A program made the position numbers and the translations under genes. From contig SMSO01000025.1 of the NCBI GenBank assembly GCA_004764695.1, positions 4,256,862 through 4,320,861 of the forward strand: a stretch of 64,000 bases of DNA, in the 5' to 3' direction. Each line of letters starts with the position of its first letter. Within the stretch, counting starts at the first letter, position 1. Shown in pieces: positions 24,606-34,489 of this stretch. The notes beneath the pieces are model-generated. The model saw nothing but the letters and a program-made list of their open reading frames with translations. It had not been told where the DNA came from and searched no databases. This stretch comes from Schizochytrium sp. TIO01 (taxonomy: Eukaryota; Sar; Bigyra; Thraustochytrida; Thraustochytriidae).

Positions 24606-25994
24606 TCAAAGGTCATCCCAGTCAAGCTGCTGTAGCCACTTTCCGGGTCTGTTCTTTGGCTTATTTCTGTTAATAACAGTAGCTGGTGGGGTCCAGGGTA
24701 TTGCAGTACCAGGTGGTGCCTGGGGTGGCCGTACAGCAGTCTCGAAAGGGATGCTGGCATCAACTTGGTTTGGTCTTAATTTTTCAGCCCTTTTACGATG
24801 CAAATGCACTTCTTCTTTGTCGTCTTCATCTTCATCACTGCTATGATAACTGAATGTATCCATATCACCCCCCTGGATACGAACTTGAGCAAGTCTTTTT
24901 GCACGACGGGATCTCTCACCCCATAGATCTTCGCAAAGAACTTGGACAGGGTCTTTTACTGTCTCACTTGCGTCATCAATTCCGTCGCTTTCATCCTCTC
25001 CCTCATCAATTGTCTGCAAAGCGGTCTCATCATTCTCAACTCTTGAATCATTGTCACTCTCATCGTCATCACTAGAATTGCCATGGTTTTCCTCTGAATC
25101 ACTATTGTCTTGTTCTCTCGGTCTTACGTTATCACCTCTTATTCTATAAAGTTCAGCTTTAGAGGAAGAGGATGATGATAGGTCTGGGTTTCGGTTCCGA
25201 AGTGACCACGGTTTTATAGGTAAAATTGGAAGATTTATATCATCCTCATCCAGTATTTCATTTTCCTGATTAACATTAGTATGGCTGTCTTTCGCGCCAT
25301 CACCAACATGTGCATCATCAGTTTCATTAACAGGGCGAAGCGGGGGAATAAGCCGCGGAGAATCGCATAAAACCCTATTGTGATAGCTTTTGTTCTGTGA
25401 AGCAACATTGAGAAGCTCGTCTGGTTTTGAAATGGTCTCCATCTCAAGCTCAAATGCGTTATCAAAGTTTTCAAATGTCCTCAAAGCTGTCAGTGGCGAT
25501 GCTGTACCAATACTCCCTTCGTATGGCTCTCGATGATTGATCGCTAGCGCGGACTTGTCCAATATTTCTCGATCATGGACTATTGCTGATTTATTATCAC
25601 CTTGCTCCAAAGCAGTTTGTAGTATGTTGATTTCTTCGAAGGCAGCTTGACGATCTCGAAGCACTTTGCGCAGCTTCCGATGAGCGCGATCCAAACGGCC
25701 CTCGGCGCGGGCAGCCCGAGCTGATTCCTTTTTTGCAATGGCCTCCGCCTGCTCTCTATGTAGCTCTTCTATGGCTTGCTTATTTTCAGCATCTGCCAGC
25801 TGTGTGGCTGCGAGATGAAGAGACTCTGAGAGATCCTGCACATCTTGCTCAAGATCCGCATTCCTCTGCATCAATTCATCAATCTCCTTTTGCATCCCAG
25901 TACGAATAGCCTCGCTTTCCTCGAGTCTCTCAAGAAGCTCTTCGGCGGCTGCGAGGGCCTCCTCTTCAGCTGGACTCGCCTCTTGATGTGCCAT
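24606..25994 (-). CDS. Coiled-coil protein with acidic disordered region, unknown function
   Basis: I do not recognise this 462-residue protein. Residues 1-135 are a strong coiled coil rich in Glu, Ala, Leu and Arg (for example RNADLEQDVQDLSESLHLAA). The middle is Ser/Asn-rich and probably disordered. An Asp/Glu/Ser-rich stretch spans about 285-345, and a basic patch RSRRAKRLAQVR follows. The C-terminus, PGKWLQQLDWDDL, is aromatic/acidic and could be a binding motif. No membrane segment or enzyme motif is visible. The ATG at 25994 is preferred; the frame continues five codons upstream only to TTG. The long intact frame, sharp composition and position make it a real gene. A scaffold or cytoskeletal adaptor role would be a guess from the coiled coil alone. 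Confidence 0.8.
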   Translation of the reverse strand: MAHQEASPAEEEALAAAEELLERLEESEAIRTGMQKEIDELMQRNADLEQDVQDLSESLHLAATQLADAENKQAIEELHREQAEAIAKKESARAARAEGRLDRAHRKLRKVLRDRQAAFEEINILQTALEQGDNKSAIVHDREILDKSALAINHREPYEGSIGTASPLTALRTFENFDNAFELEMETISKPDELLNVASQNKSYHNRVLCDSPRLIPPLRPVNETDDAHVGDGAKDSHTNVNQENEILDEDDINLPILPIKPWSLRNRNPDLSSSSSSKAELYRIRGDNVRPREQDNSDSEENHGNSSDDDESDNDSRVENDETALQTIDEGEDESDGIDDASETVKDPVQVLCEDLWGERSRRAKRLAQVRIQGGDMDTFSYHSSDEDEDDKEEVHLHRKRAEKLRPNQVDASIPFETAVRPPQAPPGTAIPWTPPATVINRNKPKNRPGKWLQQLDWDDL

Positions 25995-26675
25995 GGTTGC
26001 ATGCAACAACTTGAAATCGCCTCTTGGTTTTGTATTTTCCTTCCACCAAGCGGTTTTGGCAAGTCACCTTCTCTTCTAGTCCCAGTGGTCTATTGTCCCA
26101 ATCTGACCATTACCCTGCCGCCTCAATCGCCCTGTGCCACTTGCTGCATTCGGGTCTCGAGTCCCAGACATTCATTATTCTCGATGGCCTGGGCTAGGGT
26201 ACTGTTTGACCGTTACGATGCTCCACTAAAGAGTGTGTACTGCAAGAGACACTAAATATGGTTATCTCTGACTCCGAGACGATCTCCCGTTTTCTCTCAA
26301 ACTCTCTCTTGCCAATTACCCGAAAGATTCCAGAACGAATGCTAATGAAGATTCTCAGCATAATCCCTCCTCGTGGTAGGCCTCGTTTGCCTCTATCCAG
26401 TCGATCACTACTGCTTGATTTCAGGGTCGAAGTGGTGTAAAACTGGGTAGTCGGTCCTTTTCATCTACAGTGTGTATTCAAGATTTATAAGTAAACAAGC
26501 AATGATCATAGTTCACTGAAGGAAACCACAAAGTCCTTAAGGCGGTCATTTCTTCCCCTGGGCGAAACCGCTTGGTCTGCACGCGTGCATTCATGGCATG
26601 TCTTTTGTAGCAGTTGGCCAGCCCTTTATCCCCGTCTTTCGCATCACGGTATAGTGTTTGTGAACTGGGCTGATC

Positions 26676-26786
26676 GATCGATTGATTCATTGATTGATTG
26701 ATTCATTCATTGATTGATTCATTGATTGATTCATTTCATTTCATTTCATTTCATTTCATTTCATTTCATTTCATTTCATTTCATTT
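26676..26786. repeat. ATTG/ATTC tetranucleotides followed by (ATTTC)n
   Basis: Mixed ATTG and ATTC units pass into about eleven units of the pentanucleotide ATTTC. It is non-coding on both strands apart from spurious frames. Confidence 0.95.
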
Positions 26787-26910
26787 GCTACAATTTTCGA
26801 TCAGCACTTCTAGTAACCACCCTGACTCCTATGGTTATGACTATGAGGCACTCCACCTCTTGTATGAATAACCGCCCTTCTGCACTCCAAGCCGCTTCTG
26901 CAGCAGATGA

Positions 26911-27368
26911 GGTGCCTCGGACAACTCGAGGAGCTCGGAGAGGGACCTGAGAGCGTCCATACGTACTCTTGAGGCCTCCGTACCTCAGCCGAGCAGGTTG
27001 GAGCAGGCCTGTCTGTCTTCAGAAGCGCGTCTTGCTTTGAGGTTTCTCCGGCAGGAAGACGATTTTTATTTCTGGAGCCCAGCCTTCGGATTTTCGAACT
27101 TTGCGCGGAGTCTTGTAGGAGATGGAGTCGAGGACCTTTGGGAGACTAATGTATGTGATGATATGGTGAAAGGGATAGTTAGAGGTGGGTAACTAATACC
27201 AGAAATAGCCGCCGATCTTGAAGCCTATCGACAGTCGTCGAGACAAGAAATTGCAGCAAACTGCGAAGTACCGACTCTAGAGGCGCCGAGCTCGCCAGCG
27301 CAAGACAGCTCACGCACGGAAACTACGGGGGGAGACTTACAGGGCTGTCGAGAAGCTCAATTTTGACT
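26911..27368 (+). pseudogene. Coding-like reading frame with one internal stop, family unknown
   Basis: One phase stays open for 93 codons, hits TAA at 27190-27192, and then remains open in the same phase for 58 codons to a TGA. The composition looks like globular protein, with aromatic and acidic residues (for example FYFWSPAFGFSNFARSL) and purine-first codons. There is no early ATG. It may be an exon or exons of an unmodelled gene, the remnant of a dead gene, or chance in a GC-rich island. I recognise no family. Confidence 0.25.
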
Positions 27369-27558
27369 CGCAGCCGCTAGCGCAGGCGTCGTCCAGCTGC
27401 GGAACCCGAGGTGCTCTTGCTCATTTGCTCATCTGCCTAATTCTGCACGAGGAGAAAGGAACAACTACATAGAAATAGAGAGCAACCAAGCATCTGCGCG
27501 ACGATAGTGACCAGGTTGGTCGTCAAGTTCGCGACTTTGCTGTAGCTCTTTCTTGAAA

Positions 27559-29466
27559 ATGAAGCGCGCGCTTACGTCAGAGATCATGATGGCTTTCAGC
27601 CCTTCACCTTTAGGCCGTCGTCCGTCCGGAACCCGGCCTGCGTCTCCTGCTTCTACAGTCTACAACTCACCTATCCAGAACGAGAAGCGACGCCGTGTGG
27701 TGTCTTATGATGGTCAAACTCAAGCAATTGATTCTCTTCTCTCTGGGACGGCCCCCACGAACGCCCCTGCTGTGTCCTGGGACTCTAAGGAGTTCTTCTC
27801 CATGCTCCGGGTGCCTGAAGCGAACCAAGCCAAGATCCAGCGCCACGTCGAGGCCCTTCGCGACAAACTTGCAATGAGTGGTATGACGCATGCAGAGCGC
27901 CGTCGCGTTGCTCAATCCGCTGTCAAAGCCATTTGGGCCATGACATCTACGATGGACAAGATCAAATCTCGCGAGAAGCAACCTGAAAAGGCAAACACTG
28001 CGCAGGCTGAGGTTGACCTCCAGGACGCCTCTTTGAAGCCAATGCAGTCTATCTCTCTGCACTCCAAGGTTTGCAAGGATTGCATTCAGGCTCTCACTAG
28101 TGTCCATGAGTGCCGCGAAGCCATTGCTGGCATGGTTCGGGACTGTGAAAACGAAGTGAACCTTCTCAAGGGCGATGCTGACAGGCTCATTGTTGTTGCC
28201 CGCGCCGAAGAAAAGGACCGTGAAAGCGCCCTTAATGACGCTGGCGAAGCACTTACTCGTCATGATTCCCGCATTGTTGAATTCATTAAGAAGACTAATC
28301 GCAACAGGCAAATCAACACCAGTAACTCGATCACGCTCTGCCTTGATGCAGTGCTTGATCCCACTCCTGAACTGGCACCAGTTCTTACTGAGCGCCGCAA
28401 GCTGCGGCAAGCCCTGAGTCAGGCAACTTCGTGCAGACAACACTCACAGAAGAGCGTCCGTGTCTATGAGCATCTCGTTAATGTGATTCTTACTGCTCGT
28501 GCATCTTTAATGGACGAAATTCGCAGTGCGCTGGAAGCCGCTGCAGCACATCGTAGCCATGTCTCGCGCGTGAGCATGCAGACCATTCTAAAGCAGATCC
28601 CATCATTGGCAAAAAGTCTCTCAGATTTTATCACTTTTCAGCACGAGCGAAACGAAGCTGCTGCTCGCAGTATGGTGAAAAAGCGCGAGGAGCTTGCAGA
28701 CCACCTTCGCTTGTATGGTGACGAGGCCCCCTCGGAACTCAAGGAGATCAAGCGCCGCATTGCAGAGTTTGAGGGTATCAAGGCTCGCTCCTCGGATAAC
28801 TTGAAGAAGATCGCTGAAGATCAGAAGCAGCTTTGGCTCCTTGGCCTTGCTCGGGCTCCGCAGGCCCCTCAGAAGTCGGATTCTGGTGATGAGCCTGCTC
28901 AGGAATCAGGTCCTCGCCAAGCGGTACTTCCTAGCTCAGTTATCATTCGCTTGCAACGCTGTCTTTTGGAGCTTGAAGAGACCCTTCGCAGCCAACAAGG
29001 TGTTGAAGACATTCTTAGCGCAGTGCGGGAGATCCTTGCTCAGTCCTATGAGTTCTGCCCGCGCCATGGCCCTGCTGCAGTAATTGAGGTGGATCAGAGT
29101 CCAGAAAAGATCGCACCCACAGAATCTGCTGCACCTGAGGCTACCCCGAGAACCAGGGGAGTCGCCATGGTGCATGTTCCCCATCAAGGTGGAACGCAGT
29201 ACCGTGGCGGTTCTGTGCCGCCTCTGTATCTTGAGAACATCCCTGACAGCCCGATGGCAGACATTCAGTCTCAAGACGTCTCGGCATCAACTTTCGAATT
29301 TGATACTGTGTCTCAGCAGACGAACTTTACGTCCCTGATGGCACAGTCCCAGTCTGAAGAGGCAAGAAGCTCCTTCCTTGATCAGGTTACCGTGGCAGCT
29401 GGTTTTGCTGATGAAGATGATGAGGAGCTGGAAGACTCGAGCAAGGGTGGATGTATCCTGCAGTAA
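27559..29466 (+). CDS. Coiled-coil protein with C-terminal CaaX box, unknown function
   Basis: This 635-residue protein matches no family I know. Residues 1-45 are basic and Ser/Pro-rich, with a KRRR cluster near 40. Residues 75-400 are alpha-helical with coiled-coil character, and the stretch to about 445 contains ELKEIKRRIAEFEGIKARSS. Residues 450-620 are partly disordered, with an acidic end. The last four residues are CILQ, a CaaX prenylation box; Gln at the final place favours farnesylation. The sequence before it is Ser/Lys/Gly, leaving the cysteine exposed. The product is therefore likely membrane-attached, as nuclear lamins and some signalling adaptors are. I draw no homology from that. 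The ATG at 27559 is used; the frame begins two codons earlier at TTG. Codon usage is even and the frame has no break. Confidence 0.85.
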   Translation: MKRALTSEIMMAFSPSPLGRRPSGTRPASPASTVYNSPIQNEKRRRVVSYDGQTQAIDSLLSGTAPTNAPAVSWDSKEFFSMLRVPEANQAKIQRHVEALRDKLAMSGMTHAERRRVAQSAVKAIWAMTSTMDKIKSREKQPEKANTAQAEVDLQDASLKPMQSISLHSKVCKDCIQALTSVHECREAIAGMVRDCENEVNLLKGDADRLIVVARAEEKDRESALNDAGEALTRHDSRIVEFIKKTNRNRQINTSNSITLCLDAVLDPTPELAPVLTERRKLRQALSQATSCRQHSQKSVRVYEHLVNVILTARASLMDEIRSALEAAAAHRSHVSRVSMQTILKQIPSLAKSLSDFITFQHERNEAAARSMVKKREELADHLRLYGDEAPSELKEIKRRIAEFEGIKARSSDNLKKIAEDQKQLWLLGLARAPQAPQKSDSGDEPAQESGPRQAVLPSSVIIRLQRCLLELEETLRSQQGVEDILSAVREILAQSYEFCPRHGPAAVIEVDQSPEKIAPTESAAPEATPRTRGVAMVHVPHQGGTQYRGGSVPPLYLENIPDSPMADIQSQDVSASTFEFDTVSQQTNFTSLMAQSQSEEARSSFLDQVTVAAGFADEDDEELEDSSKGGCILQ

Positions 29467-29960
29467 TTCGTAATATGAACCATGATTTGATGAGATGTTT
29501 ATGTGTTTCTATGCTTTGTTAAATTTCTTGCAAGCACCGTTGAAATGAGAAGATGTTGCTGCTATCTTTATGTAGTGTAGTTGAAAGGGTTCAGAAATGG
29601 ACTCTATATTAAAAAAGGTACTTGTTGCAAGCACGTGGCACCTGTTAGTGCCGATTTCAACGTCTTAATTACTGTGGAAAATTACACCTACTTGGATGCA
29701 AATGAGAACTGGCCAACACCTTATAAATATATTCAGATTTCCTCCTCATAACAGTCGAATTTGTCTTGCATACAGATGGGAATCCTAGACCATATTTTGA
29801 CACTTTGTGCGAAGACAGGAATCCATTCCAACACCTGTAGGCATTGATAGGGCTACTCTTGACATGTGGTCCGTTTTCATAGCTTCTGATTGACGATCTG
29901 CATCACTTTTATGAGTAAGTAAATGGAGACCAAACGCAGGATCCGTAAAGATATAGGGAT

Positions 29961-30077
29961 GTTCAAACTTGAACATTCGAATGTAGAGAGAATAGGAACT
30001 AGGTACCTAGTTTCTCAGCTCTCAAGCGAAGATTCCTTATGTCGGAATCTCAATTTTCTCTATCGTAGCAGATAGAG
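29961..30077. repeat. Cluster of five short inverted repeats
   Basis: Five dyads follow one another: GTTCAA/TTGAAC (29961-29974) and the perfect palindrome ACATTCGAATGT (29973-29984). The 16-bp palindrome AACTAGGTACCTAGTT is at 29997-30012. AGATTCC/GGAATCT spans 30030-30050 and CTCTATC/GATAGAG spans 30058-30077. All arms were checked base by base. Function is unknown; structured RNA or protein-binding sites are possible. Confidence 0.85.
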
Positions 30078-33000
30078 GTTTCTAGGACTGTGCATCCTGG
30101 GCGAAATTGCCACGAGCAGCACTAGAGAAGAATCACGCCTCTATTGTTACATGAAGTTACAGCCATTTGCCACTAAGACTTCACAATGCCTGCCCTCACT
30201 AACAAAAGCAACTCCTATCAAAGGGTTTTACTTTGGTTCTAAATACATCATATCATTAATTCTTTTGAAGTTTAGTTTTTAAGGTAAAAATATTAAAAAT
30301 TAAAATAAAAGGTTTTAAATTTTTATTTTTTTTTTTAATTAAAAAAGAGAAGCATCATTTATAGCTTTAATAATGATAATAATAATAAAATATCAAGAGA
30401 TAGAGAAGGCGGTAATGTTGTAACTATGATCAAATTCTGGTATTGAGAGCTCATTGTAACCATGCACTATTCCATGCACAGAATCCAATCTCACTGGTAC
30501 TGTCTATAGGTGAGTAGGTGCCTAGCGTTGTAGAACTATGTTGCAACCTTGAAATGAAAAGCTGCAACATCGAAGGTAGAATGATCCGAAGTTGAAGGGT
30601 CGAGTGCTACAACTCGAAATGTAGCATGTAGTAGCTCTGCTGCTGCCGCAAGCTAGCATGTACCTAAGTAAGTAGGCAGGTAGGTACCTAGTACTAGATT
30701 CGAGATCAATTGGAGCTCGATAGTCCCAGTCGCAATTGCGTGTTCGGAAGCGCGGCGCGTGGCAATCGAGCGAAACTCCACAGCCAACCACTGACGGCCA
30801 CTATAAGTACTGATCTATTCATAGTTGTCAGCGAGTTTTAATAAACTCAAGGAAAAGGATAGGCATCGCCTTCATTGAGCTTGCTTTCTTGGTATCTTTC
30901 CCTCCTTCAGGTTCGGTACCTACAACTAGCGAGTATCAGGCTGAGGCTCGTTCCTCTGTGGATCTCCGAGTTCTACGCTTTGTCCACGAAAGCCTTCCGA
31001 ACATTGCAGTCGACTTTAAGACTCGAAGTTGTTCAAGTTTAAGTTGGAGCCCAACTTCAGAAACTCGAGAGTCAGAAGCTAATTCTCAGAACAGAACTTG
31101 GAGATATCGAGGCTACAAGGGGCCTACAGAGCAACCATCCTGCGAGTCGCAGACTAGGTGGGACCCTCACTGCAATCTGCAGTGCTGCACGCTGCAGTGT
31201 AGCCGTAGCCTCAGCAACGACTTTCGAGGAGCGAGGCTTCGCCAAGTAATCAAACACTGACTTCGGTTGGCCAGTTTAACTGATCTGGTCTGGTCTGAGC
31301 AGTCAGCAGATGCAGACTGATGTTGCCCACCCCAGAACTCAGGCTGTAGTGCTCATCCACGATCCTTGCCGCAGTCTGCAGCACCCTGATATCTAGCGTC
31401 TTTCAGCTCGTGAGCCCGTCGGTGCAGTTGCGATGGCACCTAGCAGTTGCCTGCCCGAGCCAGAGCGACTTGAAGAGGGTTTCATTTTCGAGTAAGTAAA
31501 CCTTGCGTCCTCGGCAAGCCGTCCTGGGCCGGGTCGAAGATCAATCCGCCTCTCGGAGTCTGCAGCACTCCAAATGATTGGCCAGGCAGCTCGACTTGAA
31601 AGCCCTCAAGAAACAACTAGCTAGAGGTCGGGCAAGTTTTCAAGTTCAAGCTGGCCTGCCGGGCAAGAAGGTACTTCGAGTCTCGCTCACTTCAACCTGG
31701 AGTGGCTCGGAAAATGGGCATCAGAGATAACTTTGGAGCAGAAAGACCTGCCTACCTACTGCTCCCTTCGAGTGTGGGTTCTGCGCAAACTGCTTCTGAA
31801 TAAGTTCGCCATGGAAGCCCTCGTTCGACTTGAGCAGCCTGAGCTCGATCGTGGACTGTTGGCACGATTGACTTGACAAGCACATGGATTGCACAAAGAT
31901 ATTATTGTTTACTAGCACACTCATTCACTCACTCACTCTCGCTCGCAAATCTGTCACGGTACAACTGCTACGTACTACTTGAAGAACTCAACACGTCTTG
32001 AGTTGGCTCGGTCTTTGGCGATCCGTGGTGGCGGTGGTTTTGAGCAAAAGCATGCAAACTTGAACTCGAACATAAAAACTTTGATTAGTCCCTAGATCAT
32101 CTTTTCGGCAGGCACGTGCTGTGACACAAGCACATGCAAGACAAGACGAGTAGTTAGAAAATGATAGATTATTTCTGTTTCGTGAAAGCGAACTTGCTCT
32201 CCGCAGGCCGCCGCAAAGGCCCAGACTCGTGGAAGAAAGGAGGCGTGGGGTAGTGGTGACCCTGCTCCCGGGCCCGAAGGCGGACTTGAGCTTGTCAAAG
32301 TTCGAATCCTTCACGTTTCCTTCTCATCGGAATTTCTTCCGCAACGCACGTGCCAAAAGGAAGAAACAGCTCTTTTCATAATTCTTTATTCTATTCACTT
32401 TACACCTACTCAAAAAAAAATATTTATATGATTATATTGAAAACTTGACTTTGGAAGGACTTTTGCTCTCTCACTCTAACTTCATCCATAGCATCGCAGT
32501 GAGCGCAAGAACAAGCAAATGTAAAGGAGCTGAAGTGAGGCAATTGACAGCCATTCGGGGGCAGCTTCCAATATCCGTCTTTGCAAAAGAAAGTTTGGAC
32601 GAATCTATTCAATTGCTGTAAGTTACAGGTAGGTAGGCAGGCACCTGCACCTCTTGATGTCGCGTATGGAGTCCTTGACGGACAAGCGTCTCCAAGCAGC
32701 CGGCTTTCGCCAGCGAGCAGCCACGAGCTGTATCCGGCGTCCATCGCCCTCGTGGAGATCGCTGCCACGACTCTGGAGTCTTCTCAAGGAATGGCCGTCC
32801 ACATTGGCTGCAACCACCACCACCCTGGCAAAACAACCTTCAAGTTGTTGAAAGTCTGCGCCATCAGGCACTCAATTAATCGATCAATCGATCAAACCGG
32901 CTCAGCGCGACATCGAAACTGAGGTTCGTCGTCAACTTGTTCAAGTTGCGTGCAGCCTGAAGTCGAACCTCACATCGAAGTGAATTGATTATCCTCGCTG

Positions 33001-33199
33001 AGCAATCGTCAATCGCTCGCTCTTGAGCGGGCAGCGCTTGCGTTCTCTTCAGAAGTCACGATGGCCACGGATGGAGGCGACCGCCATCGACTTCGCCAAT
33101 GATTCTGTGCACGCACGAAGTTGTTGTGGTGGTGGTCTTGGTGAAAGACGGCTCTGCGTGCACCAGAAGAGACCGGTGCGGGGCCAAGGTGGGCGGGCG

Positions 33200-33241
33200 A
33201 GCGAGTGAGTGATTGGGTGAGTGAGTGAGTGAGTGATTGAG
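33200..33241. repeat. (GAGT)n tetranucleotide tract
   Basis: Imperfect GAGT/GAGC/GATT units in a GC-rich spacer. It forces Ser-Leu-Thr-His type open frames on the opposite strand. Confidence 0.9.
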
Positions 33242-33673
33242 CACGTGGGCCACGAGGAAGTTGAAGCACCGCGCGTCCAACTTGAAGGCGACGGTGGTGG
33301 AAACTCGGAAGACCAGCTGGAGCTCGGTTCACGGACACAAGTTACTTGCTAAGCAGCGATGCTGTAAGAAGTCGAGCAGAGCTCGAGGTCCGTCCACACG
33401 GAGGAGGTGCTGTGCGGTGCTGGTGCGGACAAAGTCGAGGCCGGCTGGCCGTGCAGAGGAAGGGCTTGGAGCCCGAGGGCTTTGGCAGACTCGAAGTCGG
33501 TGAGGGCTGATTCGATTCGGGGCGTTTTGGGGCCAATGTCGAGAGCCACGCTGACTTGAGGTTTGCAGGAAGGACAGCACAACTTGTTGGCGATCGATCC
33601 TCACGCTCTCTACGACGAAACAAACTGTGGAAGAATCTCCATCGCCGTGCACTACGTGCTCGAAGCTCCAGAG

Positions 33674-33708
33674 TCAGTCAGTCAGTCAGTCAGTCAGTCA
33701 GTCAGTCC
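33674..33708. repeat. (GTCA)n tetranucleotide tract
   Basis: About eight perfect GTCA units, non-coding. Confidence 0.95.
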
Positions 33709-33822
33709 CCAACCGCTGCTGCCGCTACCGCGTCCTCCAGGTCTTCAGCGAGCCCAGACTTTGCGAACCTTGAAGCCTCAATTCTCGTTGAATTCCGAGG
33801 CGAGAATTAGTAGGATTTTCCA

Positions 33823-33850
33823 CTTTCACGTGAAAACGTTCACGTGAAAG
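33823..33850. promoter_or_regulatory. Paired TTCACGTGAA sites (E-box/G-box dyad)
   Basis: Two copies of the perfect palindrome TTCACGTGAA lie four bases apart. Together they form a larger inverted repeat with 12-base arms (CTTTCACGTGAA and its complement). Each contains CACGTG, the core bound by bHLH and some bZIP factors in eukaryotes. The site lies about 640 bases upstream of the 34.5-kb gene. Binding is inferred from the motif only. Confidence 0.45.
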
Positions 33851-33907
33851 GAACGGCACTTGCAAACAACTTTTTTTAATCTTTCAATTAATTCTATTTG
33901 CTTAAAC

Positions 33908-33950
33908 AATTAAAATAAAATAAAATAAAATAAATAAATAGATAAATAAC
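33908..33950. repeat. (AAAAT)n / (AAAT)n tract
   Basis: Penta- and tetranucleotide A/T units in non-coding DNA. Confidence 0.85.
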
Positions 33951-34489
33951 AAAAACTAACTCTGAAGAACACTCGGATAGAAAGGAAGAAAGCACTTGCA
34001 GGAAGATTATTTTTAATTATTTTTTAAAAAGGGTGTGCGAGTTTAGTCTATGTGAGGATAATGGGCCGCTACAGGAGGCACTTGTGAGGTGACTCTGGAG
34101 GAAAAGTCGCGAGGCCAACACTTGAAGAACTTGGGCTGCCTGGACAGATGCTCTGCACTCACTCGTGCACATCAGGTTTGCAACTGCTCTGCCAGCTATT
34201 TTGGAGGAACTTGGCACCTTCTGAGCACGCCGTAGCTGCTCGCTCAGGCAGAATATGGGGCCTAGTCGACGAGGCCTGGCTCTTCCTTCTGGCAGGCCCT
34301 TTTCTTCGTTCGGACCTAGGGTATTAAAGGTCTTTTTCTGCCCGCGCTTCGCGCACACGTTTTTAATGCACTTTAAATCATTATATACCGCGCAGCTCGC
34401 TCCGCGACAATGCGCATACTACACCCTCAGGCTGAGCCCACTTAGTTTCCCCGAAACCCCGCAGCGCTGCACCGTATGCGGGTAACTTG

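Larger units (their letters stand above)
25995..27558. other. Divergent spacer between two coiled-coil genes
   Basis: This holds the divergent promoters of the two flanking genes. An ATG frame of 60 codons lies at 26258-26440. ATTG/ATTC repeats and an (ATTTC)n tract follow (26676-26786). A coding-like frame without an early ATG then runs from about 26911 to 27368, with one internal TAA. Confidence 0.55.
29467..34489. other. 5-kb gene-poor region with palindromes and recurring short motifs
   Basis: No convincing gene is found. The left 1 kb is AT-rich and has clustered inverted repeats at 29961-30077. From about 30.5 to 34.3 kb GC-richer DNA is full of ACTTGA/TCAAGT, AGGTACCT-like and CACGTG motifs. 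Open frames occur on several phases of both strands (for example 30889-31260 and 32581-32922), but they lack ATGs near their starts. Tandem GAGT and GTCA tracts lie near 33.2 and 33.7 kb. A TATATA box at 34382-34387 precedes the next gene. Confidence 0.5.

Noticed and set aside
27667-28443. 258-codon open frame antisense to the CaaX protein
   Set aside because: It overlaps a longer frame with better protein composition and a sensible ATG; it is treated as a shadow.
30889-31260. 123-codon plus-strand frame
   Set aside because: It starts at TTG in a GC-rich island where stops are rare in several phases; no domain.
32230-32320. tRNA-like B-box (GTTCGAATCC)
   Set aside because: The T-stem pairs badly and no matching acceptor stem or A-box arrangement is found around it.
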